Source of the DNA: Euglena gracilis
Taxonomy: Eukaryota > Euglenida > Euglenophyceae > Euglenales
Reading direction: 5' to 3'
Assembly (NCBI GenBank): GCA_039621445.1
Contig: CP154957.1
Coordinates: 16,050,947-16,114,946 of the forward strand
Length of the DNA: 64,000 nucleotides
Below the pieces are notes generated by a model. That model was not told where the DNA came from and ran no database searches. It saw nothing but the letters and a program-made list of their open reading frames with translations. The position numbers were made by a program, and so were the translations under genes. Positions 53,201 to 64,000 of the stretch are shown here, one piece after another (position 1 is the first letter of the stretch; the number at the start of each line of letters is the position of its first letter).

Positions 53201-54930
53201 AGTTGCGCCGGTTGGCCGTACGCAAACCGCAGGTAGTTGAACAGCGCGGGTGTGCGTGTCTGCGCCTCTTGGAGAAGGACGGTGCGGTTGAGGGTATTGA
53301 AGGCATTTTTCAAGTCCACCTGTACCACCGCCCAGTTTCCCCTGGGGTCTAGCTTCCTGACCAGGTTCTGTGCTGTGATGCCGACGGATTCGGCCGCGTT
53401 GGAGACTCCCACCCCAACTTGCAGGGGGCTTAGCCGTGCGACTTGCTCCGTTGCAGCTCCGGTGTGAAGGAGTGCCTTCCCCACCAGGCGGCGGAGGGTT
53501 TCCCCTACGGCGATTGGCCTGAAGCCGTCGTCTTTCTTCCGCAGGGATGTCAGGGTATCGGAGCACCAGCTGGGGGCGTGTTCCGGGGGCAGATTGCCCT
53601 CCACCCAAGCAGCAGCCAGCTGGGCCAGTGCCGTCAGAAGGCGTGCGCCATGGCCAGGGCGGCGCACAGCGTCCTGCAAGAGGCAGGGGCGCAGACCGGA
53701 GGGGCCTGGGGACGACGTGCGCGGGAAACGGAGGATGGCTTCGCGCAGAATTTCTTCCCACCGAATGCGTTGACCATCCGGGAAAGGCGGCAGCTTCCCA
53801 GGAAGGTATTTCGGGTTGACTGGCCGGCCGGCTGGGTGCAAGTCCTGCAATTTGGCCCACACCGCGGGGTCACAGGAGCGATGTGTTCCCTCGGACAGTA
53901 AGACCTGCAGGGCCTTGGTCGGGGCGCCTTTCCCAACCAGTGTGCGCGCGCGTCTGAGCACTGCTGCAGGCACTGTCGAGGGTTCGACACGTGCTTTTTT
54001 GGCGGTGCGTGTCTCGACTGACGAGGCAGGCAGGGTTGTGGCCGTCCGAAGCTCTGTCATCAGAGTCAAACATTGGCCCTGTCTGAAGAGCTGTATGCGC
54101 CTGGTGATGGCTCTTGAGACGTCTTCTGCTGCTTCCCGGCCGCTGCTGGGGACAGTCCGCAGTACCAGCTTGGGGAAGGCCATTACTGCAAACACACTGT
54201 CACCGTTTGGTTTGGTCACATACTCAGTGATGACATCAGCCAATGTTTCCGTCACATCGCGCTGGTTTGCGGCCGGGACGTGGAGGACCGTTTGGGCTCG
54301 GCAAAGGAGGACACCCTGCAAATTACCCGGCTGCGGTGGAATAATGAGGCGCGGAGCGTTCAGCTGTCGGAGGTCCGAGCTGTTGCCGTTGCGGTCAACG
54401 ACCATGGCCGCAGGGGCGTCGTCCCCGGGGTGTGCCAGGTCCGGGATAGCCTCAGGTGGCGGGGCTCTTCTGGGGCTGGGTGGTGCTGCACTGCGTTTTC
54501 TGCCGACGGTGGGCGCCTGTCGATCAGCCGAGGGTCCAGGGTTGCTCTCGACGTCGCTACATGTCATAAGACTGCCTCGGCCTGATAAGCCGGTCTCCTG
54601 TGTGATGCGCAGTGGGTCCGGAGGTGAGGGATGGGTGCGGTGTAACGCATGGAAGGCCGGAGGTCCGGGGTGGAGGTGGGTGTCTCCGAACGTTCCTGCC
54701 AATCTGGTCGGTTGGGCTGGGAAGGTGTGTTTTGGATGGGGGTGAGGGTCGTCCCAATTTAAAAGAAATTTGTCAAGCCCTGGGGCGACATGTGGGTTCA
54801 ACAAGGGAAAGCATTCACCTTTTGTGCAGATCGTGTCTGCAGAATGTTTTTCTGGGGTGTTTGCTGCGGACTTGGAACAATTTCCTGTGCTTGTGTGCAT
54901 TATGACTGGAAAGGTGTTGAGTCGATGCAA
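53191..54930 (-). CDS. Non-LTR element N-terminal ORF: 2A leader and RT first half
   Basis: Open for 579 codons; the first ATG is at 54898-54900, giving a leader of about 106 residues before a 2A motif (54532-54582). A Pro/Ala-rich region follows, then a helical segment, then RT motifs: SSPGPSGLRPCLLQD, LTSLRKKDDGFRPIAVGETLRRLVGKAL and motif A VVQVDLKNAFNTLNR. It ends prematurely at 53191 by frameshift. 2A peptides make the ribosome skip a bond, so the leader would separate from the RT. In some animal non-LTR elements such leaders act as targeting signals. Confidence 0.82.
   Translation of the reverse strand: MHRLNTFPVIMHTSTGNCSKSAANTPEKHSADTICTKGECFPLLNPHVAPGLDKFLLNWDDPHPHPKHTFPAQPTRLAGTFGDTHLHPGPPAFHALHRTHPSPPDPLRITQETGLSGRGSLMTCSDVESNPGPSADRQAPTVGRKRSAAPPSPRRAPPPEAIPDLAHPGDDAPAAMVVDRNGNSSDLRQLNAPRLIIPPQPGNLQGVLLCRAQTVLHVPAANQRDVTETLADVITEYVTKPNGDSVFAVMAFPKLVLRTVPSSGREAAEDVSRAITRRIQLFRQGQCLTLMTELRTATTLPASSVETRTAKKARVEPSTVPAAVLRRARTLVGKGAPTKALQVLLSEGTHRSCDPAVWAKLQDLHPAGRPVNPKYLPGKLPPFPDGQRIRWEEILREAILRFPRTSSPGPSGLRPCLLQDAVRRPGHGARLLTALAQLAAAWVEGNLPPEHAPSWCSDTLTSLRKKDDGFRPIAVGETLRRLVGKALLHTGAATEQVARLSPLQVGVGVSNAAESVGITAQNLVRKLDPRGNWAVVQVDLKNAFNTLNRTVLLQEAQTRTPALFNYLRFAYGQPAQLFS
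54532..54582 (-). other. 2A ribosome-skipping motif
   Basis: Encodes GRGSLMTCSDVESNPGP. The DVExNPGP core is complete, and the upstream GRGSL-TC context closely matches the best-known active 2A peptides. Cleavage would fall between the last Gly and Pro. Confidence 0.88.
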
Positions 54931-55310
54931 ACCCTTGACAGCATCATGGCAAAAGCCTAAGGCACTGGGGCCACATCTCTGAAATATTTTTCTGTGCCCA
55001 TTTTGGCTTGAAATGTGTTGAGCCCTGGGGCAAAACTAGACAGCATCATGGCAAAAGCCTTGGGCCCTGGGGCCACATCTCTGAAATCTTTTTCTGTGCC
55101 CAATTTCGCTTGAAATGTGTTGAGCCCTGGGGCAAAATTTGACAGCATCATGGCAAAAGCATTGGGCCCTGGGGCCACATCTCTGAAAAACTTTTTTGTG
55201 CCAGTTTCGGCTTGAAATGTGTTGAGCCCTGGGGCAAAATCTGAGAGCATCATGGCCAAGGTCTGGGGCCCTGGGGCCACCTCTCTGAAGTGTTTAGAAG
55301 GCCCTGGGGC
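54913..55310. repeat. Minisatellite with exact 102-bp period
   Basis: The marker ccac(a/c)tctct begins at 54971, 55073, 55175 and 55277, so three successive intervals are exactly 102 bp. A partial unit lies left of 54960. Units differ by scattered substitutions and no indels. 102 bp is 34 codons. Confidence 0.93.
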
Positions 55311-55439
55311 CATAGTGCAGGTTGTAACAGTAGCCGCTATGTTACAGCACAGATGGTACAGCAAAGTACAGTGAAACAGGGATAATACTTCCCGCCAACT
55401 GGTGTAGCAGATGATGTTTTGCTGCTGCAACAACCGCAA
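54957..55439 (-). CDS. Open frame of 34-residue repeats
   Basis: 160 codons open through the 102-bp array. Each unit reads approximately FRDVAPGPNAFAMMLSNFAPGLNTFQAKLGTEK. Indel-free length multiples keep the frame open, hinting at past or present coding, but no start, family or function is recognised. The last partial unit runs into the leader of the non-LTR element. Confidence 0.35.
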   Translation of the reverse strand: MRLLQQQNIICYTSWREVLSLFHCTLLYHLCCNIAATVTTCTMAPGPSKHFREVAPGPQTLAMMLSDFAPGLNTFQAETGTKKFFRDVAPGPNAFAMMLSNFAPGLNTFQAKLGTEKDFRDVAPGPKAFAMMLSSFAPGLNTFQAKMGTEKYFRDVAPVP

Positions 55440-57033
55440 GGAGATGAACCACTCCAGTGGTTGTCTACACTGTACTGTACCTCGGACTTGTGCTTCTGTG
55501 TCGGGCTTGTGCTGCAGTCAAGACAAACTTCGATACTTCAATGACTTGAGATGTAGGTTGGAACTTCAGGTAGATCAACGCTTGAACCCCACCAGGGGCT
55601 TTCAGTTGTCCGACATGATATGCGAACGAAAAAGAAATAGACACTCAGAAAGTGGCCGGATGGCCGGATTGGCCCGGCTTAATTCAAAATTTTCATGATC
55701 TCTTCAAATAAGAGTACCGTGCAGAGTTACAGCGATCTGTTTGTACCGCTGGACGGCTCATCGAACGAGCTTTCGAATGAGGTGTAACATGGCCTATCGG
55801 CCAGCTACGGGCGCTGAGATACGTCTTTGATCTTTTGGCTGTGCGAGTGAGCTTTTGCTATAAGCTTCCATAATTTATTCTAGAAAGACAACTTTTGGTT
55901 TCTATCTCATAGGCACTACTACATACAGTCAAAACCTCATGGTACGAGGTGCCAGATATTTTGATGCTTTTGTGGTGGTTTTGAGGCTATGCCAAAGTGA
56001 CACTTATGCAAATCTGCATAAAACTAGCCTATTTGGCTTGTTTTGGCCAATTCAGCCACTTTCAGCCATGTAATATGGCTTTTTGTGCCATTTTTTGAGG
56101 TCCTATGGACTTTTCACTTTATAATATGGATTTGTGCACCTTTGGACCTTTTGGTCCTTGCAATTTATGCAAATTGGTCCTATGGACCCATGGACCACTT
56201 GGGTAATGGCCCATAGGCCTTGCACATCATAGGGTGTATTGGTCTCCCTGTGGAAATGGAGATGGAGGAGGGAAACAAAGATCCTTGGAAAGAACGTGCA
56301 AGGAGGAGAATGAACAAAATAATTCAGTTTGAGGTGCTTGGCGAAGAATATTTCAATTTCCCTGGGCAAAGTTGGGAAAAACTTCAGAGCCCCCAGATTC
56401 AAAAATAGAAACCGCTTTGGTCAAAAGTGATCAAAATTCAGCGGGATTCCAGCCCAATTAAACTTTGGACAACAGCGCCAAAAGGCAAGAACTTTTTGAC
56501 GAGAAATCACCAGTTTTTGGTTTGGAAAACTCAACTCAAACGCCGTTTCAGGCAGTTTTGCTGAAAATTCAAGTATTTGTAGAAATTTCCACTTTAGTTT
56601 TTGGGATTGAGCGAAGCTTTTCTCAATTGGAGGGTCTCAGATTTTTCAAACGGACACAAGCCCAGTTTATTGCGGAAGGGGGTAAACGTGGACAGTTTTT
56701 TCCCCTGCCCAGATCACTGGCCGCAAATTTTGTTTTCACACCCCGGGAAGGGAGACCCCCAACCCCGGCGTCGCTGTGGTGGCGGCGTCCGGGGGCCCAC
56801 TCCCCCACACCGCTTTGGTGGCGGTGCAGGGGGTCCCAGGAGCACCCAGTGCAGCGACGAGTACCCCATCCAGGAGCTATGGGTTGAGACTGAGCCATTG
56901 GTTGGGTCCACGGCTGGGACTTGAAGCGATGAGAAGGCCTGGGTTGGGACCTGAAGTAACGAGAAGGAGAAGCCCAGAGAGAGTGAGTTGGTTGGTTTTT
57001 CAAAAATTTTCAAATTCCCCCCCCCCTCGCTGC
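55440..57033. other. No gene recognised
   Basis: AT-richer sequence to about 56460, then mixed composition. The open frame at 56465-56887 is not recognisable and its end is low-complexity. Confidence 0.4.
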
Positions 57034-57486
57034 CTACTCGGGCAACCTAGGACCAGAGGTAGGGGGAGCGGCTTTTTCGGGTAACAGTGCTGGAGTGGTG
57101 GTCTTGCCCAAAAGGGAGGAGCACCATAAGGTGGTTTCTACACCGTGTTGGCAAAGCCACACTTTGCACGTTCCCATTACCCAACCCACAACAGTTTTTA
57201 CCCCCCTCACTCTGTTTTTTGTTTCCACCAGAATGGTGTATTTTCCTTCCGTAAGTTTGGAAGTGACAGCCTCACAAACAATCCCGCTTTTGAATGCCCC
57301 CCAGCTAAGCGTGTTCGAATTTCCCGTTGAAACACATGAAACATTTCCGTCTGTGACGGTCCCGTTGCAAATTTTGCTACAAGGATGGGGGCAGGGGTAG
57401 GAATGATGTGGGAAGGCACCGTTTTTGGTGCCAGATTTCAATTTTTGTTGGTATCCCGTTTTGTGACATGGTGGAAAAAAAGGCAA
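57034..57486 (-). CDS. Unidentified open frame beside T2
   Basis: 150 codons with a protein-like, Cys-containing stretch (CSKICNGTVTDGNVSCVSTGNSN; GIVCEAVTSKLTEGKYTILVETK). Possibly an exon or fragment of an unknown protein or element; no start or splice evidence. Confidence 0.25.
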   Translation of the reverse strand: MPFFPPCHKTGYQQKLKSGTKNGAFPHHSYPCPHPCSKICNGTVTDGNVSCVSTGNSNTLSWGAFKSGIVCEAVTSKLTEGKYTILVETKNRVRGVKTVVGWVMGTCKVWLCQHGVETTLWCSSLLGKTTTPALLPEKAAPPTSGPRLPE

Positions 57487-57555
57487 AAAACAAAAGATTT
57501 TCAGGTCACAGGCCTGAATTTTCTTTTCGTTGGCAGATTTTTACAACGAAACTGT

Positions 57556-58135
57556 TGTCGGTGGGGGGTTTCGAGAAAAAAGGCGACGAAAGTGTAAAGG
57601 TGTACCGGAATGAATTGAAATGCCTGGGAAACGGAGTGCCCGACCGACTGGGCCTCCTTCTTCCTTTTCCCCCACCTACGGTCACCACCCAGCCCCAGGG
57701 TTTTTCAATAAAAAGAGCCTCCGGAGGGCTCAGGGCCGGAGGCCCGGCTTTTCGCCCCCTGTGAGTGGCTGGTTTGGCATACCGGCGTAGGATCCAAACC
57801 TTTGTAACTGAAAATAGCTTTTTCTGCCCTTGAATCCAAAGAAAATCGCAAATAAGATTGTTTTGAAGCATGGACTTGGTTCAGAAGGCAAAGCACACAC
57901 AAGTCAATATGCACACCTTGGTTGAACACACCTGTGCTTGCAGTGGGTGAGAGTAACAGACAAACAATGATTTTGGAATGGAATGTCTTGCTCCGTCATT
58001 CTTTTCTTCTGAATTTCCAGACTTGCAACATTTTGCTCACCTTCCAATTGACTTCTGGAGCTTCCTATCCGCTGGGTGAGTCCTATCTCGGGGGGAATGT
58101 TCAGAAACCGGCTGTCCGCGGGCCGACAGCCGACA
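57556..58135 (-). repeat. T2 3' LTR
   Basis: 580 bp, TGTCGG...CCGACA, clearly homologous to the T1 LTRs. Confidence 0.86.
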
Positions 58136-58147
58136 CCCCCTCCCTTG
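58136..58147 (-). promoter_or_regulatory. T2 polypurine tract
   Basis: Sense strand AAGGGAGGGGGG directly before the 3' LTR. Confidence 0.7.
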
Positions 58148-59649
58148 CGACGTTAGTCGGACCAATTCCCCCCCCCCCCCGAACGGGGGTTTTTTTTTGA
58201 AGTTTGGCCGTTTTTGGCCTTTGGGGGCATTGTTTTTTTTTTTGAAGGGCTGTGGTGACCCCCCCCCAGCAACTTTATAGTGATTTTAGGGCCACCTGAA
58301 AAATCAGGTGATATCGGGGCCAGCCCACCCCCACCGGTGGTGGAAGCGAGAAAGAAACGTCCCACAAAAAATGTGGGGGAATTCTTGTACTTTGTTGAGT
58401 CCGAACTTGTGTTTGCAAAAGGAACATGGAACCCATAAAAGAATCGAAAACAAAAAAATCTTCGGGCACACTTCCCCCCAGGCCTGTCCCTCACACTGCC
58501 TTCATTAAAATGTCCCTTGGCAGTGTTCAAAAATATTGCCCCTGGTGAGGAAGGACTTAATCCAAACAATAACAACTGAAAATTCATTGATTTTTTTTGT
58601 GAAGAAATGAATTTCTTTTGAATCGGGGACTTGGCTCACAGTTCCCGGCGTAATTCTTTGATTGGGTAAAAAAAAGGAAGAGCGAAGCATTCCTTTCCAG
58701 TGAAGAGAAAATGGATGGCAGGGGAGAGAGCGAGAACAAGGGCAACGAAGGTTGGGTTAATGGACAGGACAGTGAGCGTAATGAGGTGAGGGTAAGTGAA
58801 TAAACAGTGGAGTAGTGTACAATGTGCGGGTGCGGTGGGGTGTGTGGTGTGGGATCCCGTATTGTTTGCTCCAATCGAAAAACCAACCGACAATGTGTCT
58901 GGAAGTATTTCTTTCGGGAAAGGGCATCTCTCTGGCCCACCGAAAAAAATGAACAAAAAATCACAGGGCATCTGTTTGGCCCTCAGCCGCAACACGTGGC
59001 TCTGAGAAAATGGCCCACACACCTTGGCCTGAACTGAGGAGGGTCCACCCCCCCCCTCGAGTTCGAATATTCCATGAAAATTGCAGTTCTCAAAATCCAA
59101 ACCGAAGTCTGAAAAATCCGAACTCGGTTTTCTCCTTGGAAAAAAATTAGAAATCCCAGGTTTTTTCCAACACAGATGTATCTCCACAAAAGCAGGGCCT
59201 GCAAAAGCCCTCAACAAATCCAACCAGGAATTCCAACCTCCAAACCCAAAGTCAGCCACACAATATCCCACAACAGGTGCATGGACTGCACAAGCTGTGC
59301 CAAACCGAACAACAATATCCGTGACAACCAACCGAACTGCCCCCCCTCCCCGGCAACACAGCCGTGAGGGTCGGGGGTTCCCAGCAAATTCAAAAATCCC
59401 GAAGAATGCGACTCTCCAGGAATATTCTCACTGCCCCCCCCCCCATTCACACGGGGCAATGGGGGTTAAATGACTTGGCAATCTCAAAAATCCCAAAAAT
59501 TTAAATCCAAGTCTCGCAGCCAAGGCGATTTTTTGCTGCCCCCCCCCCCCCAACAAGAGGCAAGGGGCATAACCTGGCTTCAGCCTCCAAACCCAAAAAA
59601 GAAAATGACAAAGGCTGTCATGTCCAACCCGAATGAAATCAAACAACTC

Positions 59650-60940
59650 CAAAGGATGGGACTTCCCACTGCCCCCCCCCCCCGCAAAAGTGCCGGAGGG
59701 CAAAACCTCAATTACAGCTAACGGCGCGAGAATTGGCCCGAGCTGGCAGGATATTTGGCCCTCCCCCTTATCATTTTGGCCCGTGGGCTGAAATGATATG
59801 GCCCGAGGCGGCAAATATTTTGCCCCAGGTTGGCAACATATTTGGCCCCTGCAGCCCTAAAATTTGGCCCCATCCTGTATGGAGATAGACAGTGTGCGCC
59901 TGCTTACAGCAGGCTGAAGCGTTTGGCACATCAGTTACCTGGTTGGACTTTCCCATCATGAAGGAAGATGCTACTGCACTCATTCCTTTCAATATGCAAC
60001 TTCTGAAGCAATTTGTGATGAACAATTAGGAAAAGGAACGACCCTCTGGAATTTCCCTAAGTGCCCTTTGACAAACACTGCTTGCAAAGTAATGAGATGG
60101 CGCCAAAAAAAAGACAACCAAGGACGCCTGGTTGACAAGGTCAGTAGGCGAGCAATGACGTGACAGTAATCAAACTGGTGGTCGGTGTTTGAGAATGCGG
60201 TGGACGATTTCAAGGTGTCTTACTCAGGAGGGATGTTGTTCTGGATTTTGTTCTGGGGGGGGTGAATTTGCGAAAATGTATCCTGAAACAACATAAAGCG
60301 AAATGGATTTTCTGCTTGTTATTGTGAGCAAACAGGCTCCCTTGTAAGCAGGAAGGAAATTCAAAAAAAACGCAAAAAAAAGCGCATTTGCATTCCCCCC
60401 CTGTTTTTGAGCCTCCTGAAAGGACCCCCACCTTAGGGGCCGCGGGACCCCACCCCCCCAAGACTTCCCCACCCTCCTTTTAACCTTCCCCCCCCCCCAA
60501 ATGATGCCACCTCAGGGCATTTTGCAAAAGTTTTCAGCACTTCACGCTAAAAAATGCATACCCAGGCTTCCGGCCTAGGACCCGCAACTGGACCCCCCCC
60601 TTCCCCCAGGCAGGGGAGCTTATGAAACGGGGAAAATAAGCCTCAAAATATCCATGCTCCAAACACCTTTTTCACATATTGAAACTTGAGAGCAGAATTG
60701 TGTGACAGGTAGCCTAAAAAAAAAGCCTACATCAGAATGAATTTATGCTAAGTATTGGGGCGAGATTTTTTTATGTGGGGCCAAAACTTATAATTCCGAG
60801 GGCCAAAATTCTAAGGCCGGGGGCCAAAATTCTAAGGGCGGGGGCCAAATATACTGCCGAGCTGGGGCCAAATTTTTAATTTTGGGGGCCAAAAATTTAG
60901 GTCCCTGGGCCAAAATTGCAGCCAATTAGCTGTACTTCAA
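59650..60940. other. T2-specific interior segment absent from T1
   Basis: Flanks on both sides align with T1 near 40530-40560. It contains a run of gggggccaaaattctaag-like short repeats (60775-60915). Either an insertion in T2 or a deletion in T1. Confidence 0.6.
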
Positions 60941-63699
60941 CCTGGGCTTCACATTCCCAAACCGATTGCAAAACAAAATTCAGCTCCACCAAAGCCGAAT
61001 TAGTCACAGGATCAGGCTTCGCTGAGCCCCCCCCCTCACGGCACACAGGGTGGCAGGGGTCCAGAAACTCAGGGTTCACACGAGCGGAAAATCTGCCACG
61101 ATCCAAAAGTCAGAAAAAATTGAACGCTCAATCCAGACGCTCGATACTCCAAAGAAACAAATCCAGTTGTCATAACAATTACTTCGGTGCACTCAGCCAA
61201 ATGGACCCCCCCACAAATGATGGGAGAACCCATTTACATTTGTATTCCTCCAAAATTCTTCACTGGAGGAAAAGTAAGCTGATTCTTGCACCCAGGCAAT
61301 TCGGGCTGCCCCCTCCCCGTACGGCGAGGCCACACCGCTTGGGGACAGTTGAGACTGTCTCAGAGCGGGAGAATGAATCCTGGGCCTCAGCCCTGAAGCA
61401 AAACCCATTATCAGCCCAGGCTTCGACACACCAAGGCTCAGCATTAAACTTCCCAGCTGGGTAACAATACCACTTCCAAGTACCCACCGTGGCGACGAAA
61501 TTCTGCTTGTGGTAGTCCAAATTGTAAAATTCTTGATAAATTCCCCATGGTGTGGAAAAAAACCTCCAAAGGACTTTTCCCTTGCTAGACCCTAATTGCG
61601 GGGGAATAAAGGGGGGGGGTAGGGGGGGGAAAAAAAATACCCGCGGGGGGCCAAAAAATTTTTGGGTACTTCAAGGGGTACATTTAAAATTTTTCGGGGG
61701 AAAGCCGGGGGGGGGTGGGGGGGTGACTGGTCCAATTTGGGGGAACGCAATTTAAAACAGGAAACAAAAAAAAAAAAAGGGGCCACCCCCATGTCGAAAA
61801 CTTTTTGGAATAGGTCGTACACCAATTGGCCCAGAACTCACAATGGTGATGATCCAGGTCTCACACAAATTCCTGGGATTAACACACATGGAAAGCTTGA
61901 GTTGGGGGTGAAACACCAGAGACTCTCCCACTTGCTGAATCAAACAATCCAGATGGTTCAGCATTTCCCGAAAACAAAGAAGGAAACAAGTACACCGTGC
62001 ACGAATTCAAAATGACCTGAAATTCATTGAAATTCTCGAACTTGCTCCTTGTGTTGTTGAGTTGAAAACCTGCACGAGGGGAAAAAATAAACAAAAAAAC
62101 TAAACACAGCAACAATAAAGCTGGACCCTATGGCTGCCTCCTCACAACACCCATTACAGATTGAGATTATGGCTCAGCATTTAGCCAACAGATCGCACAA
62201 GTCAAGGGAAAAAATGAAATTTCTTGCCACCACTTTGGGATTTTTTTCAGAAATATTCTGGTGGACTTCTTTTCCCAACAGGCTTGACAATACAACCAAA
62301 TTTCACGAAACAAAATTCTGGCGATTATGCAGCTGAACAGCACCCTCAGCTGCCCAATGATGACTCTGAGATTTTCCGGAATGGGGCTCTCAGAAAACGC
62401 AACCACCCATATTTCCCAGCTGATTTCGTTTCTTGGTGGTTTATACAAGAGAGGGTGCGGCCGCAGCACCTCTTGTGTATGTTCCCCCCCTCGTTACTCA
62501 TCAACTGAAAACTTGGATTGGTCACTAAACATTCCCCAGGTTGCAACCAAAAATAAAACCACTGAACTGAAACTGAACCACTGAACACTGAACTGAAAAC
62601 TGAACACCACTGAACTCAGGATCCCTGGGCCCTTAAGTGTGTGTCGACGGGGGTGTCTGTTCCTCCCGGATTTACACACCCGGTTCCCCTCTTTGACCAG
62701 TCAAACCCAAAAATGAATGAAAATTGCTCTGCCTGCCAGTGTTCGATAGAGGTGTTTTTTTCCCTTCGAAACGGCAATTACCTAAAACCAAACTGGGCTG
62801 CCTCAATGGAAGCACACCGAAACTGAGTGAAACAACAAAACTGCGAAAATGGAACAGGTCGATGCATGTCCCAGACGGGAAAAAAGTCAGTGAACAAACC
62901 AGTACACCTCTCCCAAAAAATCGACTCGGAGCCCATAAATGCATGGTACCAGCATACAAACCCACTGAAATGACGTCCCAATCTGTGGATGGAGCACCTG
63001 CCACACCTGCAGTGAACTCACCCTGATCAACGTTAAACTGGGACTGGCAAAACAAAAAACTTTTGGAACTGTTTGTCTGGCTGCTTGAGCACAAGTAAAA
63101 GGGTACTGTGCACCCCAGAGAAAACGGTGTTTCTCAAAAATGACATGCTTCAAGCATTCTGAGGTTTATCCGAAAAAAAATCTACAACCAGAAAACGACA
63201 AAAAACTTGAATCACTGGTGAAGAAAATGTAAACTTGACTTTCCCACAGCCAAAACTGTAAAACCATCAACCTGAAACTGAAAATTCCGCCAGAAAAAAT
63301 ATCTTCCAGATTGGACTCCACAGTTCGTTCAATAAGCACAGCCTGTTTCAGGAAAAAATTGCTGAAAAAAGGACACTGAAAAAAACCACAAGCCACAGAA
63401 AAAAAATTCACACAAGTCAACTACTGGAGCTTAGCGCTTGGCTCACGGACACTCAACCTGGCCCGTTCTCCTATTACTGGCAACTGCAAAAATCTGGGCC
63501 GTTTTCAGTGTTTCTTCCCCCCAGAGCCTTGCTCACAGATTGATTCCATTCCATTTGCAAAAACACCAGATGAAAATATTCACCCACGATTTACAGCACA
63601 AACCGGTGCACAGATAGATTCCAGCAGATTTATGGTGCACAGTTCCAAAGAAACCACAGATTTCAAAAACATTCTGCTGGGCACAGCCCAGCAGCAAAC

Positions 63700-63711
63700 C
63701 TCTGCGTACCA
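63700..63711 (-). promoter_or_regulatory. T2 primer-binding site
   Basis: Plus strand ctctgcgtacca abuts the right LTR: initiator tRNA-Met 3' end with one inserted G. Confidence 0.6.
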
Positions 63712-64000
63712 TGTCGGTGGGGGGTTTCGGAAAAGGAAAGACGACGAAAGTGTAAAGGTGTACCGGAATGAATTGAAATGCCTGGGAAATGGAGTGCCCG
63801 ACCGACTGGGCCTCCTTCTTCCTTTTCCCCCACCTACGGTCACCGCCCAGCCCCAGGGTTTTTCAATAAAAAGAGCCTCCGGAGGGCTCAGGGCCGGAGG
63901 CCCGGCTTTTCGCCCCCTGTGAGTGGCTGGGTTGGCATACCGGCGTAGGATCCAAAACTTTGTAACTGGAAATAGCTTTTTCTGCGCTTGAATCCAAAGA
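63712..64000 (-). repeat. T2 5' LTR, truncated by window edge
   Basis: First 289 bp match the left T2 LTR closely. Confidence 0.86.

Larger units (their letters stand above)
51059..54930 (-). mobile_element. Non-LTR retrotransposon with 2A motif, RT and restriction-like endonuclease
   Basis: On the minus strand: N-terminal leader with a 2A-type motif, RT (motifs 0 to D), Cys/His knuckle and PD-(D/E)XK-type endonuclease. No apurinic endonuclease domain is seen. At least two frameshifts (near 53200 and in 52280-52650) inactivate it. The ends are not precisely placed; 51059-51520 is probably 3' untranslated sequence. Confidence 0.75.
57556..64000 (-). mobile_element. Non-autonomous LTR retrotransposon 'T2' (continues past window)
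   Basis: Left LTR 57556-58135, polypurine tract 58136-58147, interior 58148-63699, primer site 63700-63711, right LTR from 63712 to the window edge. Homologous to T1 but about 2 kb longer inside; roughly 59650-60940 has no T1 counterpart. Sense is minus. No gag or pol recognised. Confidence 0.83.

Noticed and set aside
57922-58200. Plus-strand open frame across the T2 LTR end
   Set aside because: Lies in non-coding LTR sequence and polypyrimidine tract; no protein-like conservation.

Overview
This window looks like nuclear DNA from a large, repeat-choked eukaryotic genome. No host housekeeping gene is recognisable, and nearly every long open frame belongs to a retroelement. The host is probably a protist or alga. 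A dinoflagellate is my favoured but unproven guess: a Gag ends in a GKGKGK-rich tail, a Ty3-like element carries a cytosine methyltransferase (published precedents include dinoflagellates and the charophyte Klebsormidium), and DIRS-like, RLE-type non-LTR and LTR elements are mixed together. Three LTR families have primer sites matching the 3' end of eukaryotic initiator tRNA-Met, exactly or nearly so.

Layout. (1) 1-190: G/C-rich minisatellite. (2) 415-11167, minus strand: GC-rich Ty3/gypsy element 'C'. It has a 1225-aa Gag with an RRM-like domain, then a Pol carrying cytosine methyltransferase, protease, RT, RNase H, integrase and chromodomain, with one frameshift in integrase. (3) About 12137-44457, minus strand: degraded Ty3/gypsy element 'B2', split by two later insertions. 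(4) 15258-33089: element 'B1', a 17.8-kb relative of B2 nested in B2's pol, with 432-bp LTRs, a TTAGG target duplication, an initiator-Met primer site and a polypurine tract. Behind a chromodomain integrase B1 carries more than 6 kb of extra coding sequence of unknown function. (5) 38466-43282: 'T1', a non-coding LTR element nested in B2's gag. (6) 44458-48220: plus-strand DIRS-like pseudogene with tRNA-derived SINE-like copies inserted in its RT. (7) 48221 to about 49340: 3' LTR and tail of a third B-family copy, 'B3'. (8) 51059-54930, minus strand: a broken non-LTR retrotransposon with an N-terminal 2A motif, RT and a restriction-like endonuclease. (9) 54913-55310: tandem repeat of exactly 102 bp. 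(10) 57556-64000: 'T2', a longer sister of T1 running off the window.

The most unusual signal is in the B family. B1 RNA is studded with short hairpins, many closed by canonical c(UNCG)g tetraloops and often preceded on the sense strand by ACAA/UACAA. Seventeen lie in 370 bp of the 5' leader, others are in the LTRs and coding regions. B1 and B2 also share an in-frame UAG between nucleocapsid and protease, suggesting stop-codon readthrough. All domain calls are by eye from conserved motifs; no search was run.
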